Assembly (NCBI GenBank): GCA_029962745.1
Contig: CM057154.1
Coordinates: 24,070,823-24,134,822 of the forward strand
Source of the DNA: Echinometra lucunter
Taxonomy: Eukaryota > Echinodermata > Echinoidea > Camarodonta > Echinometridae
Direction: 5' to 3'
DNA: 64,000 nt
Each line of letters starts with the position of its first letter. Position 1 is the first letter of the stretch. This document shows, in pieces, positions 1 through 14,200 of this stretch. Below the pieces are notes generated by a model that searched no databases, was not told the origin of the DNA, and saw only the letters and a list, made by a program, of their open reading frames with translations. The position numbers and the translations under genes were made by a program.

Positions 1-410
1 TTTCACACCACTTGCTGGATTCATGTTTCATTTTCGATGTAACATTAACTCAAATGATAACAAACCACTGCCTCATCATATGAATTCAATGGTTTTATTT
101 TCATAGGAAAACAGACATGTAAACATTTTGTATTATCATCACATATGAAAATACAACATACATGTAACACCAGTGGCTACACACTCCTGTGAGGGTTCTT
201 CAATACCACAATGTCACATAGACACATAATACACACCTTCATAAAGGAATCGGATCTTCTAAAGAACATTCCCTCCCTAAATTGACAACACTGGTTGCTC
301 CACTTTAGCCCTTCAATTCTCCATCTCACATTGCCACAGACTTGGTTCCAGTATCTAAGCTAAACAGAGGTAATATTTTTGACAGGGGTACATACATGTT
401 TGCAAGATGC
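1..410. other. No gene seen (left flank)
   Basis: AT-rich sequence downstream of TUFM. TTTATT at 94-99 would be AATAAA on the minus strand. Nothing else recognised. Confidence 0.4.
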
Positions 411-960
411 CCGGGGGGATGTGTTTCATTGAGGCCTGTACATCATCCGCGTAAATCACTTTCTGAAAAGCACCCTAAACGGGGATTAAGGTAGGGGTAA
501 TTTTGATACCCTAAACGGTGAATCCCATGAATGATCTCAGATTTTTAGACCCTTAACAGGGATTTCATATCTTGCATTGTTTTTATATACCCTAAGCGGG
601 GATATCTTCAACTAGACGTTTTTCCCTGTTTTTCAAGTTAAAAAAAACCCTGCTTGTTAACACATCAAAGAATATTCTCATTAAAAGAGAGGTATTTTTT
701 TCTTTTCTTCACAAAATACACACAATAACGGCGATTGATTTGCCATATTTTCATTCCATCGTCAGGGTCCATAAAATTTCCTACCCTTTTCGGGTTCCGG
801 CACTAGTGAGTTTGATACCCTTTTTTCTGATTTTTGCTGTTTTTGATACCCTAAAGTGGATCCCCAGGTTCCCCGCCCGGTGCTGAAAAACGATCCCTTT
901 TTCTACGTTTTTGTTTACGCGGATGATGTACAAGCCTCGATGAGACACATCCCCCCGGGG
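411..960. mobile_element. MITE-like element with long inverted ends and 8-bp target duplication
   Basis: Ends are inverted over about 47 bases (CCGGGGGGATGTGT... and ...ACACATCCCCCCGG), including CATCATCCGCGTAAA near the left end. Flanked by the perfect direct repeat CAAGATGC (403-410 and 961-968). The interior repeats a CCCTAAACGGGGAT-type unit at least five times. No transposase reading frame. The 8-bp duplication is typical of hAT-like elements. Confidence 0.85.
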
Positions 961-968
961 CAAGATGC

Positions 969-3000
969 TTTTTGTCATAACTGACCAAAGCTACCAGAAA
1001 TGCTTCTCGTGTGTGCATTTCCAGTTAACTTTCTCGAGTTTATTTTCTCATTCACCACCAAACGACAAATCTATGAAATTTGAAGTTTTTACTCATTTTT
1101 CCTCAAACATAAAGTCATCAAATACAATGAACACAAATATATGGCAACTGATTTCTGTTCTAAATTCAATTTGTTGCTGAGTTTGTAGAACTTTGAATTG
1201 CCAAAGAAAGTGTATCAAATGACAAATGATACCTTGCCTCACACAGATAGCAAGGACAGATGGGTCATTAAGATTTCCATTTTCCTTTTCTCTTGCTCTA
1301 ATCCTGGCTCTAATTCTGGCAAATGAAGTTAAAGCACAATTTCTAGAAGTTTTTTGTAAACATATGCCAAGCTAAAATGCAAAAAAGAATGAGAAAAAAA
1401 GGAAAAGAAAAAACAGACATGCATACTGTACTTACATTTCTGTAAATTGTTACAGTATGCATAGAACCTTTTGTTTCTTCTAGCATACCCGCTCCTTATT
1501 CATGAAGTACAAAAAAAAACCAACCCAAAACACTGCAGTTTACGATGGCATACGAGAACAAGCATTAGCACAGTATATCCTGTTTGAAATGTAGGTATGG
1601 GGCACAAGAACTGGTGAACTATCAACATACATGGCACTGTGTATTATGAAACTGCGAGCACCCATGAAAAGTGTAGCCAAGACAAACTTCATTATGAAGC
1701 AAATACTCCAGTATCACGAAACAGCCCTTTGCTTCTTAGTGCACATTCACAACTGGAACTTTTCCAAGGTAGACTGCCATGAATATACACGCACATTCCT
1801 TTTCTCAAAACTCAAAATATTCATGCACTTCATTAGAAAAGACAGGAAATGTACCTCATTAGTACAGTTAATGAAAATAGATACATGTATGTGTTTCAAA
1901 TAACTGCTGGCTGGTCTCATGATTTTGTCTCTTCTAGGAAATTACAGAGAAATAAAAATTAGTAACACATAAGTAGATCCTTGACACCTGATTGGATGAA
2001 TGTGGGTCACATGATATTCAGGGGATACTGCTGCTGCATGCTTGACACAGAGCTAGCCATGCAATAGAGCTCTACTGAACGTTCAAGGGAGCCAGCCGTT
2101 CAACAGAACCCATGGCATGCTGAACTTGCGTTGACTGCATACAGTTTACGCTTGCCCCAGCTCAACGCAGCTTTGTATAGTGCTTCAAAGCATCCATAAT
2201 ACCAGATGAGCCCACACATAGGTAAGCAAAACAAGACCTATCTCAGTTTCATTCTTATTTAGTCTGACTCAAAGATCACTAAAAGTGTACTTTATAAACT
2301 CATAGATCTTGTGTTATATAAAACAAATATCTAATGTTTTGTCATTCATGCAAAGGTTATGAATATTGCATTCGGTGAAAGTTGCGCCGTACTATATAGG
2401 ATGACTCAACTTGCACCTCATTTAATATTCGTAACCATTGCACTCATAAACACGGTTACTGAATATTCATATAATATTTTTATAGGCTTAGATGTGCATT
2501 GTAATATTTACAAGAGGCATGTCTGTTTACGCAGAGGAATTGATAAAGGAAGAAAGGTATCTGCATGGATATAAACCCGCTTTCAAAAATGCTGAACATA
2601 CATGCACAAGTACCAGTAGTTCTTTAGAGTAAGACATTTACTTGCTTTATCACTCTGCGATACAAAATAAATATCCATTCTCCATGCATGAATGCACTCT
2701 AACTTGTGATTTCCTATAGAATCAATCAGCACATGGATTTCAAGTAAATGAAAGTAAGTAAAGAGAGGTCGCAACTGCCCTAAAAATATGGAGAGACAGC
2801 AAGTTCCAACTGTAACAAGATGTATTTCTTTGTCTTTGAATGACAATAGGAACATGTACCTGAAGAAACCTATTTGGGTCACATTTGCACCACATATTTG
2901 AAAGTCTACACAAAAAAACATAATTCAGCAAAATGCCTCGATTATCATCTTCCTGCATTACAGTTCCATTTGATGGAGATTGCTAGATTTGGTATTACTT
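969..3000. other. TUFM 3' flank, no further gene seen
   Basis: Likely includes the TUFM 3' UTR. TTTATT at 1039-1044 (AATAAA on minus) is a possible signal. A 12-bp perfect hairpin (ATGCATACTGTA / TACAGTATGCAT) lies at 1419-1462. Short ORFs here lack recognisable motifs. Confidence 0.4.
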
Positions 3001-3143
3001 TTAAACTTCTGACTCGATGTTAGGAAGTACTTTGGTGATGACTCCGGTACCGAGAGTGATACGTCCGTCTCGTAACGTGAAGCGTTGGCCGACCTCTGAC
3101 ACCATCGGCCTCTTGAGATGGATTTCGAGGGAAGTGTCCTCAC
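3001..3143 (-). CDS. TUFM: TUFM exon 11 (C-terminus and stop)
   Basis: Residues 406-452: [38 protein letters not shown] and a family-specific tail ending IESEV, stop TAA at 3001-3003. RFTLRDG is the conserved end of domain 3. Acceptor TTCTCCAACCAG. Confidence 0.95.
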
Positions 3144-6100
3144 CTGGTTGGAGAAGAATGATGGAGAAGCGATAGGGCAAATCAAAATCAGGTGAGCAAG
3201 TTTGGAGAGAGGAAAATGGAGAGAGGGAAGGGACAGAGAGAGAGAGAGAGAGAGAGATGAGAACACATAGCAAAAACTAGATGAATCTTCGACCACGCGT
3301 GGTCGAATTTTATGCCTCCGCCATTACCAAATCAGAAATAAATGGCCCTTCATGTTGATTTATTTTCATTTATACAATGACATCTTTGACCTTGACCTTT
3401 GACCTTGTGACCCTCAAATCTTATCAGATCACTGTCTCTCCCATATGCATACATGTGCTAAGTTTGAGGTTGATCGGTCAAATGGTTGTTGAGTTATTGT
3501 GAAAACGAACCATTTCTATGTACATAATGACCTCTAAGAGCTTTGACCTTGGACCTTGTGACCCCAAAATCTAATCAGATCATTGTCCCTTCCATGTGCA
3601 TACATGAGCCAAGTTTGAAGCCAATCTGTCAAATGGTTGTTAAGTTATCGCGAGAACGAACCATTTTTATGTGTATTATTACCTCTATGACCTTGACCTT
3701 TGACCTTGAGACCCCAAAATCTAATCAGATCATTGTCTCTCCCATATGCATACAAGTGCTAAGTTTGAGGTTGATCGGTCAAATGGTTGTTGAGTTATGG
3801 TGAAAACGAACCATTTTTATGTACATAATGACCTCTATCACCTTTGACCTTTGACCTTGTGACCCCAAAATCTAATCAGATCATTGTCCCTTCCATGTGC
3901 ATACATGAGCCAAGTTTGAAGCCAATCTGTCAAATGGTTCTTAAGTTATCGCGAGAACGAGCCATTTTTATGTGTATTATTACCTCTATGACCTTGACCT
4001 TGGACCTTGAGACTCCAAAATCTAATCAGATCATTGTCCCTCCCATATGCATACACGAGCCAAGTTTGAAGTTGATCCGTCAAACGGTTCTTAAGTTATC
4101 GCGAGAACGAAAACGGGACGGACGGACGGACGGACGGACGACCCGAAAACATAATGCCTCCGGCAACCACCTACGGTGGGCGGAGGCATAAAAAAAAAAA
4201 AAAAAGAGAGAGAGGAACAGCATTAGAGAGAGAAAACAAGGAGCAGCAAAAGATTGGTTTAGTCACAGAAAAGAACATAGAGAGAAGAAATCTATTCATA
4301 TACGATGTAGCCTGCCCTCACCCGTTTTTCCCAGTGTTCACGAAGAATTGTTCTGCTGTATTGGTTGCGCACGGTGGCACATTGGGAGAGTAATGTACAT
4401 GTATAGTCCCACAGGTCAGACTATTGTATCATATTATTTATTTTGTGATAGTGACTCTTTTACAAATGTTCTTTTATTGTTCGATAAAAACATTTTTTTT
4501 TAACTTAAAAGAGAATGAATACAAAATACATAGGTTACAAAATATCACATTAAGTTGGACTCTTTGCAGAAAGGATTTTCTACAAATTGGAAACCTTACA
4601 GACGGTTACTGACTTACCAGGCATAACAATCTCTTTGTCTTCAGGCAATGTAATCCTTGCTGCTGCATCCCATGTATAGGAGTACATGATAGGAGTGAAA
4701 TTACTTGTGAATGGTTTGTGCCTACCTCCTTCATCTTTACTCAGAATGTATACCTAAAAAAGAAGGGGGTGAAATACACAAATGGACATTACTTGGAATG
4801 TTTACCTTAAATTTAAAAAAAATAAAAAAATGTGTGTATGAATCTGCTTTTCATTACTTCGCAGTTAATCTGAACAAAAATACATGAATAAGCAAGCTTT
4901 ATGGTAAATGTGTAATTGAACTTCCTTTTAATTATAAAGAGAAAAAGAAAAGAAAAAATTCACTTTACTACTAGTATGTGTTTTACCGCTTTACATAAGT
5001 TACAGTTTATTAAAGAATTCTCAAATAAAGCAGGGTACTGGTATCACTTCACAACAGAGCCAAAAGTACAAGTTTGCCCAATTGCCAATTATAGCACATG
5101 CTAATTGGAATACAGACTTTTCAAAGGAATGTTGGCAAATTTGTACTCGTGGCAGATATGTGATATACTGATTTTTTTTTTCTTTATTAAGCAAGCAATT
5201 TGCATATGTGAACAAGCCTTAAAAAGAAGTTTTAATGCACCTGTGCAGTGAAGTGATTGTGAGGTGACAGAGCTCCTGGTTTACACATCACCATACCCCT
5301 CCTAATATCGTCTCGTTTGACGTTCCTGACTAGCGCCCCCATCTGGTCTCCTGCCTCTCCCTGGTCTAACGTCTTGTGGAACATTTCCAGACCTGCAAAC
5401 AGTCAAAATAAGTTCAGTTAAACTTGATGATATTCGGAAAGTGTCCATATAAACTGAACTTCAGAGTAATGTGAATATCAAAAATTAAGTACTGGTAAAC
5501 TTGGATGCATCCCTCTATGAAAAGATTAGTGGTTTGATACTTCACTAAATAGAGATTGCAACTCTAAATTCCTTCGATAAACTGCAATTTAGTTTATGAA
5601 CAATGCCTCCGGCACCCACCTTCGGTGGGCGGAGGCATAAAAATATCTCCAGGAAGCCTACTATAAAAGACAGATGGGTTACACTACAATGAAGTGAACA
5701 TTTACATTTCACTGGCACTTAAATTGAGTCATGGAATTACCTGTTACAACTGACTTGATTCTTGCATTGTGTCCAACAAATTCTACTTCATCATTCTTTT
5801 TGACCACACCCCTCTCCACACGGCCAGATACCACAGTACCACGACCTGCAACAAGAAAGACATTAATTTTTGACAATGTTGGGGCCACATACTAGCATCT
5901 TTAAAATATCTCTTTTGTATTCTATTTTGATAACATCAATACAAAAAATCCTCATGCATTAACATCATCATAGTCATCATCAAAATCATAAAAATCACCA
6001 TTACCAATATCACCATCACCAATATCGTCTTCATCTTCATTATTATTACCATCACTACTACATCATTATCATGCTCCTCATCATCAGTATCATCACCTCC

Positions 6101-8241
6101 ATCAAAACTATGTAAAACATCATCATATCATCATCATATATATCATCAATATCTCTATCATCATGATCACCACTATCATCACCAACATCATCACCATCAT
6201 AATTAATTCATATCACCATCATTATAATCATGACATCATCATCATTATCATAATCACAACATTTGATTGATTGGTAAATGGTTTATTAAAAAGAATCAAC
6301 AAACAAAAGTCCATGCGTCATAGTTACATAACTAAATTGGGCAATGGGTTACATAAGATAACGTTAAAAACAGAGATTATACAATCGTGAAAGAATATGA
6401 AAAAAAAAATAGGAAGGTACATATACATTCATACGGATGCACGCACCCTCACCCACTATACACATCCCCTAACACACATCTCACGCACACCTAGTGAAGG
6501 AGAAAACAGTACATTCAAATCACACCTTACAGAGAAGCCCCCCCCCCCCCCCCTCATATACATGTAAATTTTAAGTCAAAATAATGATAAATACATAAAG
6601 TTTAACATGTTTGATGCTTAGGGCAGATAGGCAGAGAATAAAGATGATTTAAACAGATGGGGAATTTGCAGAAAGCAAAGTAATAAATACGAGAAAAGAG
6701 GGCTACATTACCCTGGTGATTACAAAATCGCGTCAGTTCGATGGAATTATAACAATTATACGTGGAATTATTCAGAAATAAATCAAATAAAAAAATCGAA
6801 AAATGAAGAATAATATCAATGAATACTAAACAGTAGTTATGACGAATAATTAAGACATTACACTCATTGAAAGTTCCGACACGTTGAGGACATGAGTTAT
6901 TCTGAATTCAACAGTCTCGTCATGAATGGTATGGGACTGTTGCTCAATCGATTTGTAAGGCACCTTGGCTCTTAGAAGAGTTTTGCTCATCTTGGATTTC
7001 TTGTCGGATAGTCCTTAGTCAACCAGTCTTCACAGACATCAAACTTGATCACTTTCTTAGCAAATGAGAGACAAAGAGCTTTTCTCCTTGATTCAAGATC
7101 CGAGATTCCTGCGAGTTCTAAGGCCCTGCTGTATGATTTGCCAGGGAAGATCAGTCTCAGGGCACGCTGCTGGATACGCTCAATGGATGCTGACTGAGCA
7201 CACATCAAGCTACATGTAGAGTGCCACACAGGACAGGCATATTCAAGAATGGGTCTTACGAACCCGATGTACACAGTCACCTTATCAGCAGAGGGCAATC
7301 TGAACTCCTTCAGTCTTTGAAGCATGTAAAGACGTGACGATGCTCGGGAGATAATGGAACTTACATGGTTGTCCCACTTTAGATCACATTGGATTGTTAC
7401 ATCAAGGAGCTTGATTGATGGCACCTCTTTGAGGACATCATTACACAGGGTGAAGTCCGATGGAGGGATAGGCGTTTTGCTGAAGTTCACTCTCATGATG
7501 TTGCATTTTTGCTGATTTAGACAAACGTTATTGCTTGTACACCATCTCCAAAGATTGTTGAGAGCACTCTGCATGGATTCTCCATAAGTATTATTTCTAG
7601 TTTCTGCAGTTGCAATCGACATGTCATCGACATATTTCCAGTGTCTGACTGGAAAGTCTCTCATTACGTTGTTGATGAGGAAAAGAAAAAGGGCGCGTGC
7701 CCTGGGGGGACACCGGCTGACAATGTCCTCCGGAATGATAAAAGTCTGTGGTAGCTAACCCTGCTCTCTCTAGCCGTTAGAAAGCTGCTGCGTACCCACT
7801 CAATCACCCACGGTTGTACTTCTAACGAAACCAGTTTCTGGATTAGCACAGTGTGATCAACTCGATCAAATGCACGGCTGAAGTCTGTAGAAACAATCGA
7901 TGTTATGTTGCCAGGTAGTTCAGTGCTAGTACAGAAGCAGTTGTAAATATCTACCAGATATTGCGTCGTAGAACGGTGAGCTGTTGCACCAAATTGTTTT
8001 GGATCTAAATAGCTATTAATGTCAGATAAAAGATGACGGTAGATGAGGATCTTGGCAACCTTGGAGAAATAATCTGTTAGCGAGATGGGTCTCTGCTTAT
8101 CAATGAAAGAAGAGGATCTCTCTTTTGGAAATGGGATAATAATTGCTCTCCTCCATTGTGAAGGCACAGTACCAGACTGATAGGACGAATTGATCACATC
8201 ACACAACCGAGTAGCAAGTTCGACATCAAACTCCTTCAAAA

Positions 8242-8290
<49 letters not shown>

Positions 8291-11200
8291 CAATCATTAC
8301 AACATTACCAGCACCATTACCACCACCATCACCATCATCACCATCATCATCACCATCATCACCATCATCATCATCACTATCATCATCATCATCACCATCA
8401 CCACCACCATCATCACCATGATTATCATCATCATCATCATCATACCTGGAATTGAATAGACAGCTTCCACAGGCATCATGAAAGGCTTGTCTAGCTCTCG
8501 GAGTGGTAGAGGTATCCAGCTATCCACAGCTTCCATCAGCTTCTTAATTGATTCTCTTCCAAGCTCTGGGTTCTTATCCTGAAATACAAAATAAACCATC
8601 ACACATCATCCATTTGGTTAACTGAATTACTTAAATTAATAAATAACGAAAGCAAGTAATCAAATGTCATAAGCAACAAAAACAATATCAATGCCTACAG
8701 TATTTATAGACATCACAAGTAGTTTAAATTGCATGTAAAGAGCTCTACATAAGCATGTATGACACATGATCTCCAATTTTACTTACATGTAATTCAGCAA
8801 AATGTCTAAGGCTTTGCTCATTCAATACAAATCTTTCTTGCCATCAAAGTATCAAAATGGGAGGTTCTACCTGATAAAAATCTCCACATGCACAAAGAAG
8901 ACTTGTACACAAATACATTAATGTTTGTGTACAGGTTCTGTTATTTGTTAATTTAAGTGCATGTCAGTTAAGTAATTCCATCACATTCAGTGTAAGCGAG
9001 TTAAGACATGATGCACATGGAAAAAGAAAACGTTACATCTCTAGTTCTTCATTTTTCATTTCTTGCTTTGAAAATGCTAACTCTATTAGTCTGAAAAACA
9101 AATTCCCTTTCACGGATTGTCTTACCTCAAGCACATTGAGGGCTGAGCCGATAATAATGGGCGTTTCCTCTCCGTCATATCCAAACTCACTTAAGACATC
9201 CCTCATCTCAAGCTCCACAAGTTCCAGCATCTCATTATCAACAACATCAGCCTTGTTGATGAACACTACTATCTTATCTACACCAATCTGTACAGATAGA
9301 AATAGAATTAGTATCATTATGGTTTTTTTTTAAAAACATCTATATTCTCTTGTCTAAACTAATTCAAAAGGATAAAAGAATGGCTGTTGTTATAAACCAC
9401 ACATCAATGTTAGAGGACTCTGAGTGGATAATTTTGTGGGCATAAAATTGCATATTGACTGTGACATTACACCTACTGGGAATTAGATAAAATAATGCCA
9501 GCATGGAAGCTCTTCTGCATATCCCATAGAGGTACAGTGTCACCTTTAGGAGACGTTTTTGCAGTATCTGTTGGTCCAGAATGTTGGGCAGTACATATCA
9601 TACATGAGCAGAAAGAGAAAAATACACCGACAAATTTAAGCCCATTCCCATCGCTGTATGGTGTGGCGTTCTCGAATTAGAGCAATTTAAGTGTAACTAA
9701 TCATTAAACTCTTTAAATTGGCAACGCAGTGAATAATATATAATCACTTTTTCTGTGTTCAAATTGGCAATTTCTGATTCAATTTTACAATTATACGTCA
9801 TTTGGTTTATGTTATATCCATATTTATTTTTTTCAAGCTATGTAAACGTGGAAAAAAATAATTTGTATTGCCAATTTGAGGACTGAAGATGATTAATTTA
9901 GACCTCAAGAAAGCTCTGTACTGCTATAGGATATAATAGGTTTTCCTCTGTTGCATCCAAATGCACTCAAGACATCCCTTACCTCAAGCTCCACAAACTG
10001 CAACATCTCATTATCAACAATATCAGCCTTGTACTAGTACTCGACAGACTTCAATGCTGTGACTAAAGGTTCATATTATACCTGTTTGGCAAGGAGGAGA
10101 TGTTCTCTCGTCTGAGGCATCTGACCGTCTGTTGCTGCAACAACCAAGATAGCCCCCTCCATCTGAGCTGCTCCAGTGATCATGTTCTGGAGGAAAACAA
10201 ACTTCATCATTACTATCATTGCTTCTCGGAGAAGTTCACTCAAAATGTAATGCATAGTACAGTTTTACATGTATTCAAGCAAATTCTTCTCATTTACACA
10301 TGAAGACTGAGATAATATTACAGATAACTTGTACACCACCACAGAGACAATGGATGATAAATTGGTATATACGAGAGATTCAGATTCAGATCACTTCAGA
10401 TCAGATTCAGATATCATACAGAAATGACTAGTGTTAAATACAGACAGCAATATTGTATCTTGAGCTAAAAGCCGCAAGAGTGTTAACACTATATCAAAGT
10501 GTATAATGAAACAAGCAGTAGAGTATATTTGTATATACAGATGGACATATGATTCAAATATTATATATTATTATTTAGATGTAAGGTTTTAGAGGTAACA
10601 ATATTTTTGGAGGTCCATCGCAGTCGTCTCAGGAAGCAAAAATATTGAATCTGACTTTTTACATGTATGCATATGGGGATTTTGTCATAACTAGATGAAT
10701 CTTCAACCACGCGTGGTCGAACTTTATGCCTCCGCCATTACCAAATCAGAAATAAATGGCACTTCATGTTGATTTATTTTCATTTATACAATGACTTCTT
10801 TGACCTTGACCTTTGACCTTGTGACCCCCAAATCTAATGAGAGCATTGCCCTTTCCATATGCATACATGAGCCAAGTTTGTTGAACCATCAAATGATTAC
10901 TGAGTTATCACAAGAACGAACCATTTCTATGTACATAATGACCTCTATGACCTTTGACCTTTGACCTTGAGACCCTAAAATCTAAACAGATCACTGCCCC
11001 TCCCATATGCATATCTGTGCCAAGTTTTGAGGTTCATCGGTCAAATGGTTGTTGAGTTAATGCGAAAACGAACCATTTCTATGTACATAATGACCTCTAT
11101 GACCTTTGACCTTTGACCTTGTGACCCCAAAATCTAATCAGATCATTGTCCCTTCCATGTGCATACATGAGCCAAGTTTGAAGCCAATCTGTCAAATGGT

Positions 11201-14200
11201 TCTTAAGTTATCGCGAGAACGAGCCATTTTTATGTGTATTATTACCTCTATGACCTTGACCTTTGACTTTGAGACTCCAAAATCTAATCAGATCATTGTC
11301 CCTCCCATATGCATACATAAGCCAAGTTTGAAGTTGATTTGTCAAACGGTTCTTAAGTTACTGCGAGAACGAAAACGGGACGGACAGACGGACGGACGGA
11401 CGGACGACCCGAAAACATAATGCCTCCGGCAACCACCTACGGTGGGCGGAGACATAAAAAAAATATTGGACGGTTTTTCCAAAAAATATTGGATATGAAT
11501 ATTTTGCCCTGCCCATAAAATTGCCATTGGTCAATACATGATTGTGCGCATGCAGCTAGCGTGACGTCACAATGAAATTGCACTGTGTTTGTAACTGACC
11601 TGGATATGCAAACGATACGCACTAGCTGAAGCTAGAGTGACATCACAATGAAATTGCAAGTTCAACTTTGTACCTGTAAATAATGGAGTTACCAGACTGC
11701 AGTCGATCTACATGTAGACCTAAATATGTTGGAGTTACTTGTTCTGTGTTCTTGGAATTTAAACATTGTTAATTAACTTTTCCTGTTGTCATGGAGAGGA
11801 ACTTCCAATTTGCACTTGTTTATTTACAAGCTTCAATTGCCGTGATGCAGTTTATAAGATTTCTACAAAATGATGAGTAGAAGCTAAATCACATTTTACA
11901 TTTTCTTGTGGAGTGTGTCTACATCTATTCTAGATGAAAATCTATTCTAGATCTAAATGATAATAATAATATCGGATGACCATTTCTTCTTGGAATACGT
12001 GTTAATATTGGTACTCGCTTGTGGGAAAATATTAGACTCGTCTTCGACTTGTCCAATATTTTTCCAAAGCTCTTCCAAAATTTTCAAGTATCCCACTCAA
12101 GGCCATCCAATATCATCAAAATAGTATGAGGTCATTACGGAGCTGTCATACATACCTTGATGTAATCGGCATGACCTGGGCAGTCTGTGTGTGCATAATG
12201 TCTACTCTCTGTTTCATACTCTATGTGTGCTGCATTGATTGTGATTCCTCTCTTCTTCTCTTCTGGTGCTTTGTCAATCTCATCATACTTGTGGAATGCA
12301 GACTTGCCCTCCTCTGCAAGAACTGTTCAAGGCATGCAAAAGAACAGTATTCAGGGTACTGTTTAATGCTTTCTTTAAAATGAATAAGAAAGTACTGTAC
12401 ATAATCTGCCCTGAAAAGCTTTCACGAAAATGGCAATTAGCAACAAAAATACCAAAGATAGTGTATAGGAAAAAATGTTGGTCTTTTCATTTTCTCAATT
12501 GCTTGCAAAGAGAGAAAAAATATACACATTCCATTAAAAAAACAATTATTGCACACCATGTTTTATTTTGCTTGGTTATCTTGTATCATGTATCATTTTT
12601 TACCAATCTTTTTTCATTACTTCTTCTGTCTACAACACACCAGAAATCTATGGTTGAAATTAATTCCAAATCTAAAATACAGTGGAAGAAACTGACTCTC
12701 TAAATTGTATTACACTGATCTTGCAACATTATCTTGGACAGAAAATGCATTAAACAAGTGAAAAGTTCCACTAAATTTCAAACAGCTCATTCAAATAGAA
12801 AAATTCACAAAAACAATAATTCACAGTATATCAGACAAGCAAAACCACAAGTTATATTAGAAGTTTTAAATCAAACTTATGTCCATGTGCATGGATGTTC
12901 CCAAAGATGATACAGAAACCTATTTACAAATCAAATCACTGAAATCAACCCAATACCCACCTTTAGTGATTGCTGCTGTGAGGGTTGTCTTGCCATGATC
13001 AACATGACCGATGGTTCCAATGTTGACGTGGGGCTTCCCTCTCTCAAAGGACCGTTTAGCTTCAGCAGCGAGCAGGGGAGCGAATGTCCTCATCAACCGA
13101 GTGTTGCTCTGCAGAGCATGACATTGCTGTTTGCAAAAAAATATGAAGGAAATACCTGTAAAACCTGGGGGATCTGGGCCCCGTTTCATAAAACTTGTTA
13201 TCAATAACAAGTTGCACTAGTTGTTACAAGCTACTGAAATCCTTGCATCTGATTGGCTGAAAGCAAATCTGTCATAGAAATGTGGCAGTTGTTACTGATA
13301 ACAAGTTTTATAAAATGTGGCCCTGGTCCTGGATGTACAGAAAAGAGGTCTGAATCATGAAAATCCACCTAGGTGCCTGCCAACCAACTCCAATAAATAA
13401 ATACATAAATAAATAACAAATAAGTCAATTATTCTAATTAAATTAACATGAACAAAAGAAAAAAGTAACAATAAGGAAATAATTTTTTTAAAGAAAATAA
13501 ATAAATCAACAACAGCAACAAAACTAAGTTTGTTCAGGCTTGGTTCAAAACCAACTGTCTGAAGGAAAAGGATGGGACTTCCACATGACTTGTTTGAAAT
13601 GAAGTAATATGTGATGACTTGCAGTCCATAAGAAAGATTGGGGGCAGGGAGTAATTGTGTTGTACTTTCTCCAGTTTGGTAATGTCTTTCTTTAGATATG
13701 GGAGCCAGACACAATTGCAGTATTCCAAGGATGGACATACGATTGATTTGTATAGCTGTACTAGGCCTAGCCCTCTTTCATCAAAGGATCTCATCCTGTG
13801 TACTCGGGGGGGGGGGGGGTGGAGAATGTACTGATAGGGAGCACTGCAATCAATTTCCCAGGGAAGTCTCTAAATCCAGACAGCAAAGGATATTTTTTTG
13901 TTGAAAGCTCATTATGAAAACATAAATAATAAAAAATTAAACATGATTTCAAAAATTCCAGGATGATTTTGTGTGTGTGTGTGTGTGTGTGTGTCCAAGT
14001 TGCTAATCAGATCTTAAATATAGAAAAAAAACCTACTTAACAAGTAAGCTATGGAAAAATTTATTAAAACATAAAATCATGCTGTCTCGCTTTCTCTGTC
14101 TGGATGTTGGATATGAATTTCATATTAATCCAAATGGTAACACAGCCAAAGCATCAACTGTTGGCTTGGCTTTAACCCATTCGTGACAGAGGTCCACATT

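Noticed and set aside
3543..4191. ORFs with repeated [15 protein letters not shown] segments (also 11106-11420 and 30775-31221)
   Set aside because: They follow the roughly 150-bp repeat unit, whose length happens to keep the frame open. Found in both orientations, without start context or homology.
8190..8602. His-rich and Met-rich ORFs near TUFM exon 7
   Set aside because: The His run is the (CAT)n microsatellite read in one frame, with no splice or homology support. On the opposite strand only 8446-8578 is a real TUFM exon.
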